This document shows positions 9,989-21,869 of a stretch of 64,000 nt of DNA, in pieces. Position numbers and translations under genes: made by a program. The notes beneath the pieces were generated by a model that was given only the letters and a program-made list of their open reading frames with translations, did not search any database and was not told where the DNA came from. The stretch comes from Ridgeia piscesae. Taxonomy: Eukaryota; Annelida; Polychaeta; Sabellida; Siboglinidae. The stretch lies in NCBI GenBank assembly GCA_025642075.2, contig JAODUO010000418.1, positions 172,001 to 236,000 of the forward strand, read 5' to 3'. How positions within the stretch are numbered: the first letter of the stretch is position 1; each line of letters begins with the position of its first letter.

Positions 9989-11070
9989 CAGCTGAGCAAT
10001 AATCAAAGTGCTGCTAAACCATTGGAGAGTTGTAGTATTACTTCCAGATTTTTGAATGAAACTATTATGCAGCTTAATGTTTTTATATACATACAGATAT
10101 TAAATGTGTGAATGTGATCAGATGAGATTAATTCATGTGGTGTGCTTCTGCCCAGCATCTTTGCCGACATCAATGTCCAAGTTACACTGTTAGAACATAA
10201 GACATTGCCTTATAGGATGGGAGTGAGTGGATGGAAGTTTTTCATTGAAATACTTCTGCAGTTTTTGATGTCATGCTTTATGCTTTGGAAGGGAAGACAG
10301 TGTTTGACCTGTGACACTACGGTAGCTCTCACAGGACAAACGAGACACAAATCTGTCGACATCTGTCTTAATGTATGCAGCACGCGCAGTGGTGTTCATA
10401 TGAAAGTGTTCAAATGGAAGTTTACATATTTATGCAAGTGGTCATAATTTATTCATGCATAATATACGAGTTATTTTGCATATAATTATGTTGTTTTGTC
10501 TGACATAAAATAGGGAATGTTAAAGATGAGTTGCTAGTACTTGGCTATCTAAAAAACTGTCACATAACATGTTCAAATAACTGAATCTGTCAGTGTTTGT
10601 TGTAAATGTGTGAGTGTATAAGTGGTTCATCAGACAAGTGAGACACAGGGTGTCGGCAGGTAACAATGCTAAAGGCAGCAGTGTTTGAGAATGTAGAAGT
10701 CTTTGTGTCTGTGAACTGTCAGAACTGAATGACGTTTTATAATCTGCCGGGGTACACGACATATACTGACATAGTGGTTTATGCGACATACGAGGGGTAC
10801 ACTATAATCTATTGGGGGGGGGCACAACATGTACTGACATACTGGGTTATATGACATACACACAACACAAGACATTGACAACATGATATATACATGACAC
10901 ACATATGTGACACGTTGAAGATTCTGAAGTTAAGGTTACCTGGTAATTCAGTTGTCTGAGCACTGTTATTCTGTTTTGTTTGTTGAATTTTGTTTAAGAG
11001 TTTTTTTTCTATCTGCATTACATATAATATAAAGGTAAAATGTATGCATTCTGATGGTGTTATAAATTGT

Positions 11071-11076
11071 AATAAA
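11071..11076 (+). terminator. candidate poly(A) signal with GT-rich downstream element
   Basis: This AATAAA is followed within 30 bp by a T/GT-rich stretch (TGTGTCTGCTTCGTG and GTGTG), the usual metazoan arrangement. Use of this site would give a 3' UTR of about 1.8 kb. Confidence 0.45.
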
Positions 11077-12584
11077 TGTGTCTGCTTCGTGCAAGTGTGA
11101 TCATGTCATAAATGTGTATAAAAAAAATGACTTCTGCCTCTGTTGATTGTCTCTGGTGACACCATGACACCGAGACACTGTGACACCATGACCAATGATA
11201 ACAACAGAGACTCCTGCGGCATGTCATGTGTTTAATGACCTAACACACAAAAGAAAAGGTGACGTTGACATAGTGACACATCAAGACAGGCCACAGGGAG
11301 ACAGTGTCCTAAAGAAACAATCCGTGCTCTGATCAACAGATGCACCTTCGTCACATGACGTGTTCAACACCACAGTTTATACGTCCTCCTCTTCCCATCT
11401 CAGAATCACACATTTGTAGCAAGAAGAATCGCTACAACAAACTGACACTTCACTGAAGTACTTCTGGTGAAACTGTTTACTGTTTGGCAGGATTAAGGAA
11501 AAAGAAGCACAAATCAATCTTTGCAATGTTTTATATGTGTTTGTGTTCAGACTCGGAGTACACTCGTGGCATCACTCACTGTACCTGACTTGGGGACATT
11601 TTGACAAGCAAGGGTGCTTGACTTGAGGACATGTTGACAAAGCAAGAATGCTTGACTTGGGGACATTTTGACATGCAAGGATACTTGATTGAATTATATA
11701 CATATATAATTATGCAACAACATCCACACAAAATCTTATTACACAAACGATGCTTTAGGCTGCTAAATACAGTAGCTTATCTTCAAAGCAGCCTTAATAT
11801 GACTAAACCTTGTTTGGCTGTTTACCACTGACATAGTATATTACTCCAACATTGTTTCATAGCAAATACAACCGCATCCATTTCACAGAAATGCTTGCAA
11901 CTTGTAAGAATACATTTGAGGTGTGCATAAAGATGTTGGAGAGTGAAGTAAAGACGCCATCGCATCGCATCCTGAGCAACAATTGCAACAATAAACAACA
12001 AGTATTGCAAAGAACAAGATCAATTCAGCAAAACCTACGTTTCACTACAACAGGTATTTTGCGATCGAGCACACAATTAAAATATGACACGATTGTCGGC
12101 TATGTATGAGCAGCCTCTTAAAGACCGTCTCAGAGTGTCAATGTCTGATATCAGACAAAATTACTTTCATTTAGTGGACGGGTCAAAGGCAGTTTCATCT
12201 GGCGTCAGACGTCGATAATTTACGCATCAGGCTGATACCGATAACATCATTTCAATTGTTTTCAAACCTTCGTCTGTGAGGGGTGGAGGGCTGAGGATAG
12301 ATTAATGTAATATCATTTGATATCAGACTTTGATGTTCAGAGATAATCCTTTTATCAATTTGTCATCTATTAACAACCTTCTGATATTTTCTACAAGCAC
12401 TTGGAAATTAACTGTTAGATCAGATCAAACAGGAAATAACAGTGATTGTCTTAAGGAAGCTAACGTTGATGACGTCACACTGCGTACAGACTAGACCACT
12501 GAGTCAAGTGGACGCTGCATAAGACCCTGATTTTGACGAACACATCAGTCTTCTGAAGCACACATTGCCTGTGGCGACTCGTAG

Positions 12585-14648
12585 CTACTTGTAGCGGTAT
12601 TTCTTAATGCAGTTATTGCCTAGGTCAGCAACAAAGACGTGGGCACCGCAGATTGTGACGAGTCCGCTCGGGCGCTTCAGTTTCTCATTGAAGCTGTCAA
12701 TGTTGAAGATCCACTCGTTCTGTTCATTCAACACCTCGATGTAGCTGTGTCCTTTCTCTGACCGTGTGGCCAGCACGTAGCCGTCACTGTCAATGGTCAC
12801 TCCGCCGTACTGACCCTTCAGGTCTGTGTGTGGGCCGATGGCATGCAAGAACTTGCCAGCGCGAGAAAATACCTGTAGTCGGTTGTCTGTCACGAGGATG
12901 TTGTCGTTTGGAGCGACGTAGACACAACTGATGAGTCGGAACTGTCCCGGTTTGTCTCCCTTGCTGCCGATGCACCGCACTAACTCCCCACTGCAGTTGA
13001 ACACAAACACTTTGCCGGCCCCGTTGTCAGCGACAATGAACTCCCCCTGGCGGTTCACAGTCACACTAGTTGGCTCGACGAATTCTGGCGACGTGAACTT
13101 AGAGATGAGTTCACCGTTGTTGCGACTGAGCACGCACACATATTTGGTGCGCCAGTTGACAACCACCAGATTGTCCTGCGGTGTCAGGGCCAGGCCGGTG
13201 CTGCTGTGGTGCTCCAGACCAACACCAGTCAAGTGGCGCAAGAAGGCACCGGCGGTGTCGAGCACAGTGATGCGACTGTTGCCAGTGTCAAGGATGTAAA
13301 CATCACCAATGCGCGAGTTCGTGACAACATTCACCGGCTGGATGAACTCGCGACAGCCCGAGCCATGCCCGCCCACTCGCATCACGGGGTTGTTGTGGTC
13401 AGTGACGTCAATTTGAAATGGACTGTCACGAATCGGCCGTTCAAATATTGTCACTGACAATTTGTGTATGCCGGGCGTGACAGGTGTGAATGTGACCGTG
13501 TACGTGCCATCGCCATTGTCATCAACTTCACTGTCCATCTCCTCATCCCCCTCGTTGTACATCACCACTTCAAGTGGATCATCTCCCGTTGTACGTGGGT
13601 TGCCGTGGTAATCAACAGTTGTCACGACAGCAGTGGTCTTGAGGTGTGTGACGGCCTTGTCGATGCGTGCGGAGCAGAGAGCAGGGAAGGTCTTACTGAT
13701 GCGCACCTGTCCAAATGAGTTGAGTGTGTTCAGCAGCTCGATCATGGCCGTGTTGTGCTGGTACTCAAAGCACATGAACGCGTTCTCACGCGGCTCTGAC
13801 AACGTTGTTGAGACGTCAAGTTTCTCGTTGAGATCACTGATCTTCTTGGTGATGTTGCGTACCTCAATCTGCTGCTGCAGACCCTCACAGTCATTCTGCA
13901 CCTTCAGCTTCTCCGCCTCAATGATGTCCAACTGCTCCTTCAGCACCTTCTTCTTGTCGTCCCTGATGCGTCGCACCAGCTGGATGAGGTCCCCGTGACG
14001 CTGGTCCAGCAGACTCATGAGCTCCTGGAAGGCCTTGCCCACCATCTCCACACACTTGTCTGCACACACGTCCAGCTTGTGCATCTCCGCACTGACCACC
14101 TCCGCGGCCGCGGTCAAGTTGCGCATGCACAGACTTGCCTTGTACAGCAGGATCTCTGACATGCGTTTGATGGCGATGGAGAAGGGGATGACCGTGTGCG
14201 CGCTGGCTCCCCGCCCGTTGTGTGACCCACCTGTACAGTCGACACAGAAGACAGTGTCACACGTCTCACAGAACATGAGCTCTTGGCCGAGGTGGATGGA
14301 GCACTTGGGGATGATGTCGCGTCTCTGCTGTGCCATCAGGTCCAGCAGCTGGTTAACGATGAAGCTGGGAGGGAAGGAGACGACGCCTCCCCGCGGCAAC
14401 ACAATCGTCTCACGACATATCGGGCAGCGAAACTGAGTGCTGTCTCGACTGGCAGCGACGATGCGCTCGAGGCAACTGACACACACCGTGTGTGAACACG
14501 GCAACAACTTGGGGTTGTGCTCAATGCTGTCATACATGCACAAACACGTGCCGCACGTCAGGAAACTGTCGTTGAAGTCCTCATAGTTGATGGAGACTGT
14601 CTCGACCAGAGTCGATGACATATTGTTGACATCTACAATGTGAAACAT
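12585..14648 (-). CDS. TRIM-NHL protein (TRIM2/TRIM3/TRIM71-like), intact, single exon
   Basis: This encodes a putative RING E3 ubiquitin ligase with an NHL propeller, about 687 residues from the Met at 14648. In that numbering the RING has C32, C35, C51, H53, C56, C59, C75 and C78 (C3HC4). The B-box2 has C116, H119, C127, C130, C135, C138, H143 and H151. A coiled coil spans about 160-285, a filamin-type Ig domain (DDNGDGTYTVTF, RDSPFQIDV) about 335-416, and six NHL repeats about 421-685, ending KKYRYK as TRIM2/3 relatives end in a YRY motif. All zinc ligands are present and there is no frameshift. The frame is open upstream to 14741, but those 31 codons translate a pyrimidine tract ending CGCCAG, so an acceptor at 14666 and a 5' UTR exon are likely. 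The Met at 14621 is an alternative start. NHL proteins of this type bind RNA or cargo; the specific target is unknown. Confidence 0.93.
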   Translation of the reverse strand: MFHIVDVNNMSSTLVETVSINYEDFNDSFLTCGTCLCMYDSIEHNPKLLPCSHTVCVSCLERIVAASRDSTQFRCPICRETIVLPRGGVVSFPPSFIVNQLLDLMAQQRRDIIPKCSIHLGQELMFCETCDTVFCVDCTGGSHNGRGASAHTVIPFSIAIKRMSEILLYKASLCMRNLTAAAEVVSAEMHKLDVCADKCVEMVGKAFQELMSLLDQRHGDLIQLVRRIRDDKKKVLKEQLDIIEAEKLKVQNDCEGLQQQIEVRNITKKISDLNEKLDVSTTLSEPRENAFMCFEYQHNTAMIELLNTLNSFGQVRISKTFPALCSARIDKAVTHLKTTAVVTTVDYHGNPRTTGDDPLEVVMYNEGDEEMDSEVDDNGDGTYTVTFTPVTPGIHKLSVTIFERPIRDSPFQIDVTDHNNPVMRVGGHGSGCREFIQPVNVVTNSRIGDVYILDTGNSRITVLDTAGAFLRHLTGVGLEHHSSTGLALTPQDNLVVVNWRTKYVCVLSRNNGELISKFTSPEFVEPTSVTVNRQGEFIVADNGAGKVFVFNCSGELVRCIGSKGDKPGQFRLISCVYVAPNDNILVTDNRLQVFSRAGKFLHAIGPHTDLKGQYGGVTIDSDGYVLATRSEKGHSYIEVLNEQNEWIFNIDSFNEKLKRPSGLVTICGAHVFVADLGNNCIKKYRYK

Positions 14649-14999
14649 GTCTTCACTGTAGATGGCTGGCGACAGGCAGATGGGCAGACGGATGGACGGA
14701 CAGGCAGTGGGTGGTGCACAACAGAAAACAAAGAAATACACAACACTACATTAGTGCACTGCTACTACAACTATACATGCATACACAATACAACTACATC
14801 GTTACCATGGCAACACATCATGCTCAACAATAAAAAAAAAGTACTTTGGTACCAATTTGTTTTCGTTTGTAGTTATTGTAAACAGTAATCGAGAAGACAT
14901 GGCCAAAGAAACCTTCCTATTGACAATACATAAGGTTGAAGGCAGTCTGTGTCATAAAGGCCAAGTTGAGAGAAGTCTATGTCTCCAAGGCCACAACAG
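14649..14999. other. 5' flank of the TRIM gene
   Basis: This is the presumed leader/promoter side of the - strand TRIM gene. It holds the pyrimidine tract described separately and AT-rich single-copy sequence; I see no TATA-type element I would defend. Confidence 0.5.
14664..14710 (-). promoter_or_regulatory. candidate 3' splice site upstream of the TRIM start
   Basis: Read on the - strand, a C/T-rich tract (CCGTCCATCCGTCTGCCC) leads to CGCCAG just before CCATCTACAG. This suggests an upstream non-coding first exon and argues against starting the protein at 14741. Confidence 0.45.
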
Positions 15000-15766
15000 T
15001 CTGTGTCACAAAGGCCACGTGGAGACAGCAGTGTGTGTCACCAAGGCCACATAGAGAGAGCAGTGTGTGTCACCAAGGCCACATAGAGAGAGCAGTGTGT
15101 GTCACCAAGGCCACATAGAGAGAGCAGTGTGTGTCACCAAGGCCACATAGAGAGAGCAGTGTGTGTCACCAAGGCCACATAGAGAGAGAGCAGTGTGTGT
15201 CACCAAGGCCACATAGAGAGAGCAGTGTGTGTCACCAAGGCCACATAGAGAGAGCAGTGTGTGTCACCAAGGCCACATAGAGAGAGCAGTGTGTGTCACC
15301 AAGGCCACATAGAGAGAGCAGTGTGTGTCACCAAGGCCACATAGAGAGAGCAGTGTGTGTCACCAAGGCCACATAGAGAGAGCAGTGTGTGTCACCAAGG
15401 CCACATAGAGAGAGCAGTGTGTGTCACCAAGGCCACATAGAGAGAGCAGTGTGTGTCACCAAGGCCACATAGAGAGAGCTGTGTGTGTCACCAAGACCAC
15501 ATAGAGAGAGCAGTGTGTGTCACCAAGGCCACATAGAAAGAGCAGTGTGTGTCACCAAGGCCACATAGAAAGAGCAGTGTGTGTCACCAAGGCCACATAG
15601 AAAGAGCAGTGTGTGTCACCAAGGCCACATAGAAAGAGCAGTGTGTGTCACCAAGGCCACATAGAAAGAGCAGTGTGTGTCACCAAGGCCACATAGAAAG
15701 AGCAGTGTGTGTCACCAAGGCCACATAGAGAGAGCAGTGTGTGTCACCAAGAGCACAAGAGAGAGA
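15000..15766. repeat. 32-bp minisatellite
   Basis: About 23 copies of a 32-bp unit contain GTGTGTCACCAAGGCCACAT followed by AGAGAGAG. From about 15530 to 15710 a block of consecutive units carries AGAAAG instead of AGAGAG, showing local homogenisation. A diverged terminal unit (CAGTCTAAGTTACCAAGGCC) survives at about 16168-16195 beyond the GA tract. Confidence 0.95.
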
Positions 15767-16167
<401 letters not shown>

Positions 16168-16199
16168 CAGTCTAAGTTACCAAGGCCATGTGCAGAGTG

Positions 16200-17329
16200 C
16201 AGCAATAATGAGTAGCAATAATGTGTCATCAAAGATAAATAAGAGAAAGTGAACTAGACTTGGTAAATAAAAAAACATGCAATAAATGAATACTACTAAT
16301 GCACAATATAACTATATGATGAAACACAACCATCTGTTCCTAAAATGGTTGTGTTCAACAACAAATACACACAGTAAAATATCACAATTAAATTAACACA
16401 AATGTAAGCTATTAAAATTCCTTTCCAAAATCAATAAAATTAGCATCAAATTAAGTATTACTTAAAGACAATCACCCATCTTGCCAATCATGAGTATACC
16501 TCAAGATCAGTTAATGTACAATATATTTACACATCTCCGGATTACTAACTTCACCAACCTCTGGTGATGTTTGCAATGCTGAATAAATTGCTAGGACAAT
16601 TTTTATGATATATTTTGAAGTGTTCTGAGAAGGGCAGAAACTTGTGAATCCAGTGTTCTATAGACATGGCACTGTCCACACATTAATTTGACTTAAATGT
16701 TTTACTACTAAACAACTGGTATAATTTCCTAAAATGTAGACTACAAATGGTTACTTTTAGTAGCATTTCTAGATGCACAGATAGACCCAATCAAATACCT
16801 TTGTATTCCCCATGTAGAAGTACAGTTAACACATTACACCTTTCTAACGTCTGGTATTCAGCATTCTTACAGTGGTAAACAAAACCATCCAGAAGTTTAT
16901 TAAGTAATCTTTTTAAAGATTAGTTTATGCACAAATGAAAATAAATTTGTAAGATTGTTCAAATTCTCTACAAATAAATTCTGCCAACTGGGGACTGTGA
17001 CTGCAGCCACAACAGTTTACATGTACTGAATCATCAACTGAAGAACTCTCATCATGACACATCAGGTACTCACATGGTGGCAATACCTGCAGGGTCTGTG
17101 AGTCTATGTCCAAGACACGGCTGTTGACACAGTGACACAGTTCTCTGTCCGTGTCATGTCCGTGTCATGTCCCTGTCACTGGTGTCAGCCACCGACACAC
17201 TGCAACCAGACAGACACCTGCTCAGTGCTGTGTACACATCAACACACACGCAGGTTTACATTTGTGTGTCAGTATACACGTTAGTTTACTGTCATTGTTT
17301 ATGTACATCACATCACACCACATGTGTGA
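16200..17329. other. AT-rich single-copy DNA
   Basis: I see no convincing gene or repeat here. Confidence 0.6.
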
Positions 17330-17548
17330 CATGAGCAGAATACAGACTGTGTCCAACACGACCTTGCCCTTATGTCTGAGCCCCCAACAGCTGTGGTCTG
17401 GGGAACCTGTGTGTTACGTGGACCTCCACACTACGTCCGCTCCACCAACTCTCAGTCTGCCTCTTACGTGGACTTTGGAATCAACACAACACAATTCACT
17501 TGTTGCGCAACAAACGCAGACCACAAAACACGCACAAGTGACTACTGA
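17330..17548 (+). CDS. weak coding candidate ending at the seed of a 14-bp array
   Basis: An open frame without a clear start contains VVWGTCVLRG and SASYVDFGINTTQ and ends SDY-TGA at 17546-17548. The TGA lies in GACTACTGACTAGG, the unit of the adjacent array. Open frames of this length are expected by chance in the window, so the only support is the analogy with the stop-codon-seeded array of the RhoGEF gene. Confidence 0.12.
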   Translation, partial: HEQNTDCVQHDLALMSEPPTAVVWGTCVLRGPPHYVRSTNSQSASYVDFGINTTQFTCCATNADHKTRTSDY

Positions 17549-17645
17549 CTAGGGACTACTGACTAGGGACTACTGACTAGGGACTACTGACTAGGGACTA
17601 CTGACTAGGGACTACTGACTAGGGACTACTGACTAGGGACTAGGA
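17533..17645. repeat. 14-bp tandem repeat
   Basis: About 7.5 copies of ACTACTGACTAGGG occur here with almost no variation. Confidence 0.95.
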
Positions 17646-17659
17646 ACTAGAGTAGCTGG

Positions 17660-18083
17660 AGATGTAAGGGTATGTATGTGTTTGGCTGGAGGTGTGTGTG
17701 TGTATATGTGTATATGTGTGTATGTGTGTATGAGTATGTGTGCATGTGTATATGTGTGTATGTGTGTATGTGTGTATGTGTGTATGTGTGTATGTGTGCA
17801 TGTGTATATGTGTGTTTGTGTGTGGCCATATGTGTATGTATGTATATGTGTACATGGCTGTTTGTGTATAGGTATGCATGTGTATGGCTGTAAGTGTGTG
17901 TGTATAGGTATGTGTATGGCTGTTGGTGTGTATGTATGTTTATGGCTGTTGGTGTGTAGCTATGTATGTGTATGGCTGTTGGTGTGTAGCTATGTATGTG
18001 TGTGGCTGTAGGTGTGTATGTGTGTAGGTATATGTGTGGCTGTATGCCTGTGGATGTGTGGTCTTAGGTGCACAGCTATAGAT
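17660..18083. repeat. TGTATG-rich simple sequence
   Basis: This is an irregular purine/pyrimidine-alternating tract of TGTG, TGTATG and GTGTATGGCTGT motifs. The open frames across it are compositional. Confidence 0.9.
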
Positions 18084-19595
18084 GTGCTCATAAGTGTGTG
18101 TGTTGTAGGTGTGTAGTCTGTGACACTGTCATGTCAAGGCAGGTCCGCCGTGTGTAGAGCCAGTGTGTGTTGTAGGTGTGTAGTTTGTGACACTGTCATG
18201 TCAAGGCAGGTCCTCCATGTGTAGAGCCAGTGAGTGTTGTAGGTGTGTAGTCTGTGACACTGTCATGTCAAGGCAGGTCCTCCGTGTGTAGAGCCAGTGT
18301 GTGTTGTAGGTGTGTAGTCTGTGACACTGTCATGTCAAGGCAGGTCCTCCGTGTGTAGAGCCAGTGAGTGTTGTAGGTGTGTAGTCTGTGACACTGTCAT
18401 GTCAAGGCAGGTCCTCCACGTGTAGAGCCAGTGTGTGTTGTAGGTGTGTAGTCTGTGACACTGTCATGTCAAGGCAGGTCCTCCATGTGTAGTAGAGCCA
18501 GTGTGTGTTGTAGGTGTGTAGTCTGTGACACTGTCATGTCAAGGCAGGTCCTCCGTGTGTAGAGCCAGTGTGTGTTGTAGGTGTGTAGTCTGTGACACTG
18601 TCATGTCAAGGCAGGTCCTCCGTGTGTAGTAGAGCCAGTGTGTGTTGTAGGTGTGTAGTCTGTGACACTGTCATGTCAAGGCAGGTCCTCCGTGTGTAGA
18701 GCCAGTGAGTGTTGTAGGTGTGTAGTCTGTGACACTGTCATGTCAAGGCAGGTCCTCCATGTGTAGAGCCAGTGTGTGTTGTAGGTGTGTAGTCTGTGAC
18801 ACTGTCATGTCAAGGCAGGTCCTCCGTGTGTAGTAGAGCCAGTGTGTGTTGTAGGTGTGTAGTCTGTGACACTGTCATGTCAAGGCAGGTCCTCCGTGTG
18901 TAGAGCCAGTGTGTGTTGTAGGTGTGTAGTCTGTGACACTGTCATGTCAAGGCAGGTCCTCCGTGTGTAGTAGAGCCAGTGTGTGTTGTAGGTGTGTAGT
19001 CTGTGACACTGTCATGTCAAGGCAGGTCCTCCGTGTGTAGAGCCAGTGTGTGTTGTAGGTGTGTAGTCTGTGACACTGTCATGTCAAGGCAGGTCCTCCG
19101 TGTGTAGAGCCAGTGTGTGTTGTAGGTGTGTAGTCTGTGACACTGTCATGTCAAGGCAGGTCCTCCGTGTGTAGAGTCAGTGTGTGTTGTAGGTGTGTAG
19201 TCTGTGACACTGTCATGTCAAGGCAGGTCCTCCGTGTGTAGAGTCAGTGTGTGTTGTAGGTGTGTAGTCTGTGACACTGTCATGTCAAGGCAGGTCCTCC
19301 GTGTGTAGAGCCAGTGTGTGTTGTAGGTGTGTAGTCTGTGACACTGTCATGTCAAGGCAGGTCCTCCGTGTGTAGAGTCAGTGTGTGTTGTAGGTGTATA
19401 TTCTGTGACACTGTCATGTCAAGGCAGGTCCTCCGTGTGTAGAGTCAGTGTGTGTTGTAGGTGTGTAGTCTGTGACACTGTCATGTCAAGGCAGGTCCTC
19501 CGTGTGTAGAGCCAGTGTGTGTTGTAGGTGTGTAGTCTGTGACACTGTCATGTCAAGGCAGGTCCTCCGTGTGTAGAGCCAGTGTGTGCTGAAGG
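18084..19595. repeat. 67-bp minisatellite
   Basis: About 22 copies of a 67-bp unit contain TCTGTGACACTGTCATGTCA, AGGCAGGTCCTCC and TGTGTAGAGCCAG. Several units carry an extra GTA (GTAGTAGAGCC), making 70 bp, and these tend to alternate with 67-bp units in 18.48-19.0 kb, so a two-unit step may have been copied. Confidence 0.95.
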
Positions 19596-19924
19596 CTCCA
19601 GGGAGTGACACAGAAAGGCTCTGGTGAATCAATACCAAGAACAATCAGCCAGGGAAAATCAATGTGGTTACGTCTGTTTGTGGCTGAGAGCAGGTGTAGG
19701 GCATCCCAATCTGTTGCTATCGTCACATAATGCACTCTCCGCGCAATATGTCACTGCTGTCCCATAATGCACTGCCAGGCCACTTTCCACACAGTGTATG
19801 TTACCATTCCACCTTCCGTAGTTCAATTAGTGGCAGTGTGGCCAAGTGACTGAGACAAGCCTCTTGGAGCCTCTTGAAAGTCACTTCATGGCTCAGGCAG
19901 AGTACACAGGGGACCACGAGAACT

Positions 19925-20712
19925 GCTCACATCAGACAACAACATGAGTCTGCACCACTCACACCAGACAACAACATGAGTCTGCACCACTCACACCAGA
20001 CACCACTAGTCTGCACCACTCACACCAGACAACAACATGAGTCTGCACCACTCACACCAGACAACAACATGAGTCTGCACCACTTACACCAGACAACATG
20101 AGTCTGCACCACTCACACCAGACAACAACATGAGTCTGCACCACTCACACCAGACAACAACATGAGTCTGCACCACTCACACCAGACAACAACATGAGTC
20201 TGCACCACTCACACAAGACAACAACATGAGTCTGTACCACTCACACCAGACAACAACATGAGTCTGCACCACTCACACCAGACAACAACATGAGTCTGCA
20301 CCACTCACATCAGACAACAACATGAGTCTGCACCACTCACACCAGACAACAACATGAGTCTGCATGACTCATATCAGATAACAACATGAGTCTGTACCAC
20401 TCACACCAGACAACAACATGAGTCTGCATGACTCATATCAGATAACAACATGAGTCTGCACCACTCACATCAGATAACAACATGAGTCTGCACCACTCAC
20501 ACCAGACAACAACATGAGTCTGCATGACTCATATCAGATAACAACATGAGTCTGTACCACTCACACCAGACAACAACATGAGTCTGCATGACTCATATCA
20601 GATAACAACATGAGTCTGCACCACTCACACCAGACAACAACATGAGTCTGCACCACTCACACCAGACAACAACATGAGTCTGCATGACTCATATCAGACA
20701 ACAACATGAGTC
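19925..20712. repeat. 32-bp minisatellite with AP-1-like variant units
   Basis: About 24 copies contain ACAACAACATGAGTCTGCAC. In 20.36-20.69 kb some units are a variant type with GCATGACTCATATCAG, which creates TGACTCA; this type is interspersed with ordinary units. Confidence 0.93.
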
Positions 20713-21869
20713 TGCACTGCTCATGTCACAACTCACTTTAAACATAATTATTTAAGATATCACATCTGACAGCAGATGTTATGTCATAAATAAATGTCCA
20801 GCCTGTTCCCTCTTCCAGAGTTGAGAGTTCTGTGTATACATGCAATCAAGTATAAAGAGTCACTGCCACCGAGCTACAGAGACCATTCACAGACTGCCCG
20901 ATCTGCCTGGTCCAAACTATCACGCTTTGACACACTGAGTAACACATTTTTTTATTAATTTACATATTTCCACAAAGCTATCAGAATGGCCATCTGTTGT
21001 GTGTTATCCCACAATCTGGATGTCTTCCGCTGACAGCCCTAGCCCTATCTGACCATCAGCTGGGACTGGAGCCTCCTTTCCTGGCCACACTGAGTGACAT
21101 GGACACTGCGTGTACTCAGTGACCTCACTGACCACACCAACTGAGCAGGATAGGATCTGGATTGCACCAGAACACACAGTCTATTCACAACACATGATCT
21201 AGATTTTTACAGAGCTAAACAAACCAATCTGATCTACTGCATTCTATGTGCACCTGTGGATCCATGTGGAATCAATGAAGACATACAACATTAAATAATA
21301 ATGTATAAAGATAAATAGAGAGATAAACGTTGATTAGTCATGTTGTGTACCACCATTTCATGCCTATATGAGGAATCACTGGCAGTACATGTCTCCATAG
21401 ACATTACTGAGACCATTAATTCACAGACATTAACAAATCAGGGCAGATAAGGTTCAACACTGCTACATGCTTTACAAAATACCATTTGACAGCTAACTAG
21501 TCTCTTCACATAGGTGTGTGCATGTGATGACATACGATTTGACAACAAATGATTCTCTTCACATAGGTGTGTCCATGAGAGACATACCATTTGACAGCTG
21601 ACTGGGACTGAAATGCATCAGGTGACTAGAATGCACACATAGTTTCATTGCAACTGGACACCAGAGTATAACTGGCTGGTTATGAAGGCATTTGTGGCAA
21701 CAGTAAGATTAATACTGGTAATCCAGGTATTTATAGGATAAATAATACAGGTGTTGCTGCTGAAACATTCCACCGCTACAGCCATTAGTTGGTATCATTT
21801 AAAATCGTGATCTCAGATGCAACTGTACATCCTACTAATATGAATCTCTCATATAACCATATTGTAAAA
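20713..21869. other. single-copy spacer
   Basis: This is AT-rich non-repetitive DNA apart from a diverged ~60-bp duplication at about 21480-21600 (CTCTTCACATAGGTGTGT occurs twice). No gene is recognised. Confidence 0.6.

Larger units (their letters stand above)
9851..12584. other. 3' UTR/intergenic region, mostly single-copy
   Basis: This is AT-rich DNA between the two convergent genes. It includes three to four imperfect copies of a ~35-bp repeat with GCTTGACTTGGGGACATT at about 11580-11690, and a palindromic TGACGTCA at 12470-12477. The short open frames here have no recognisable product. Confidence 0.65.

Noticed and set aside
12470..12477. CRE site TGACGTCA
   Set aside because: It is an isolated 8-mer downstream of both convergent genes; no context to support function.
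13206..14495. + strand open frames over the TRIM gene
   Set aside because: They are antisense shadows of the - strand coding region with its intact zinc ligands and NHL repeats.
14649..14741. N-terminal 31-residue extension of the TRIM protein
   Set aside because: It translates a pyrimidine tract ending in CAG, more likely an intron end; RING-containing relatives do not need it.
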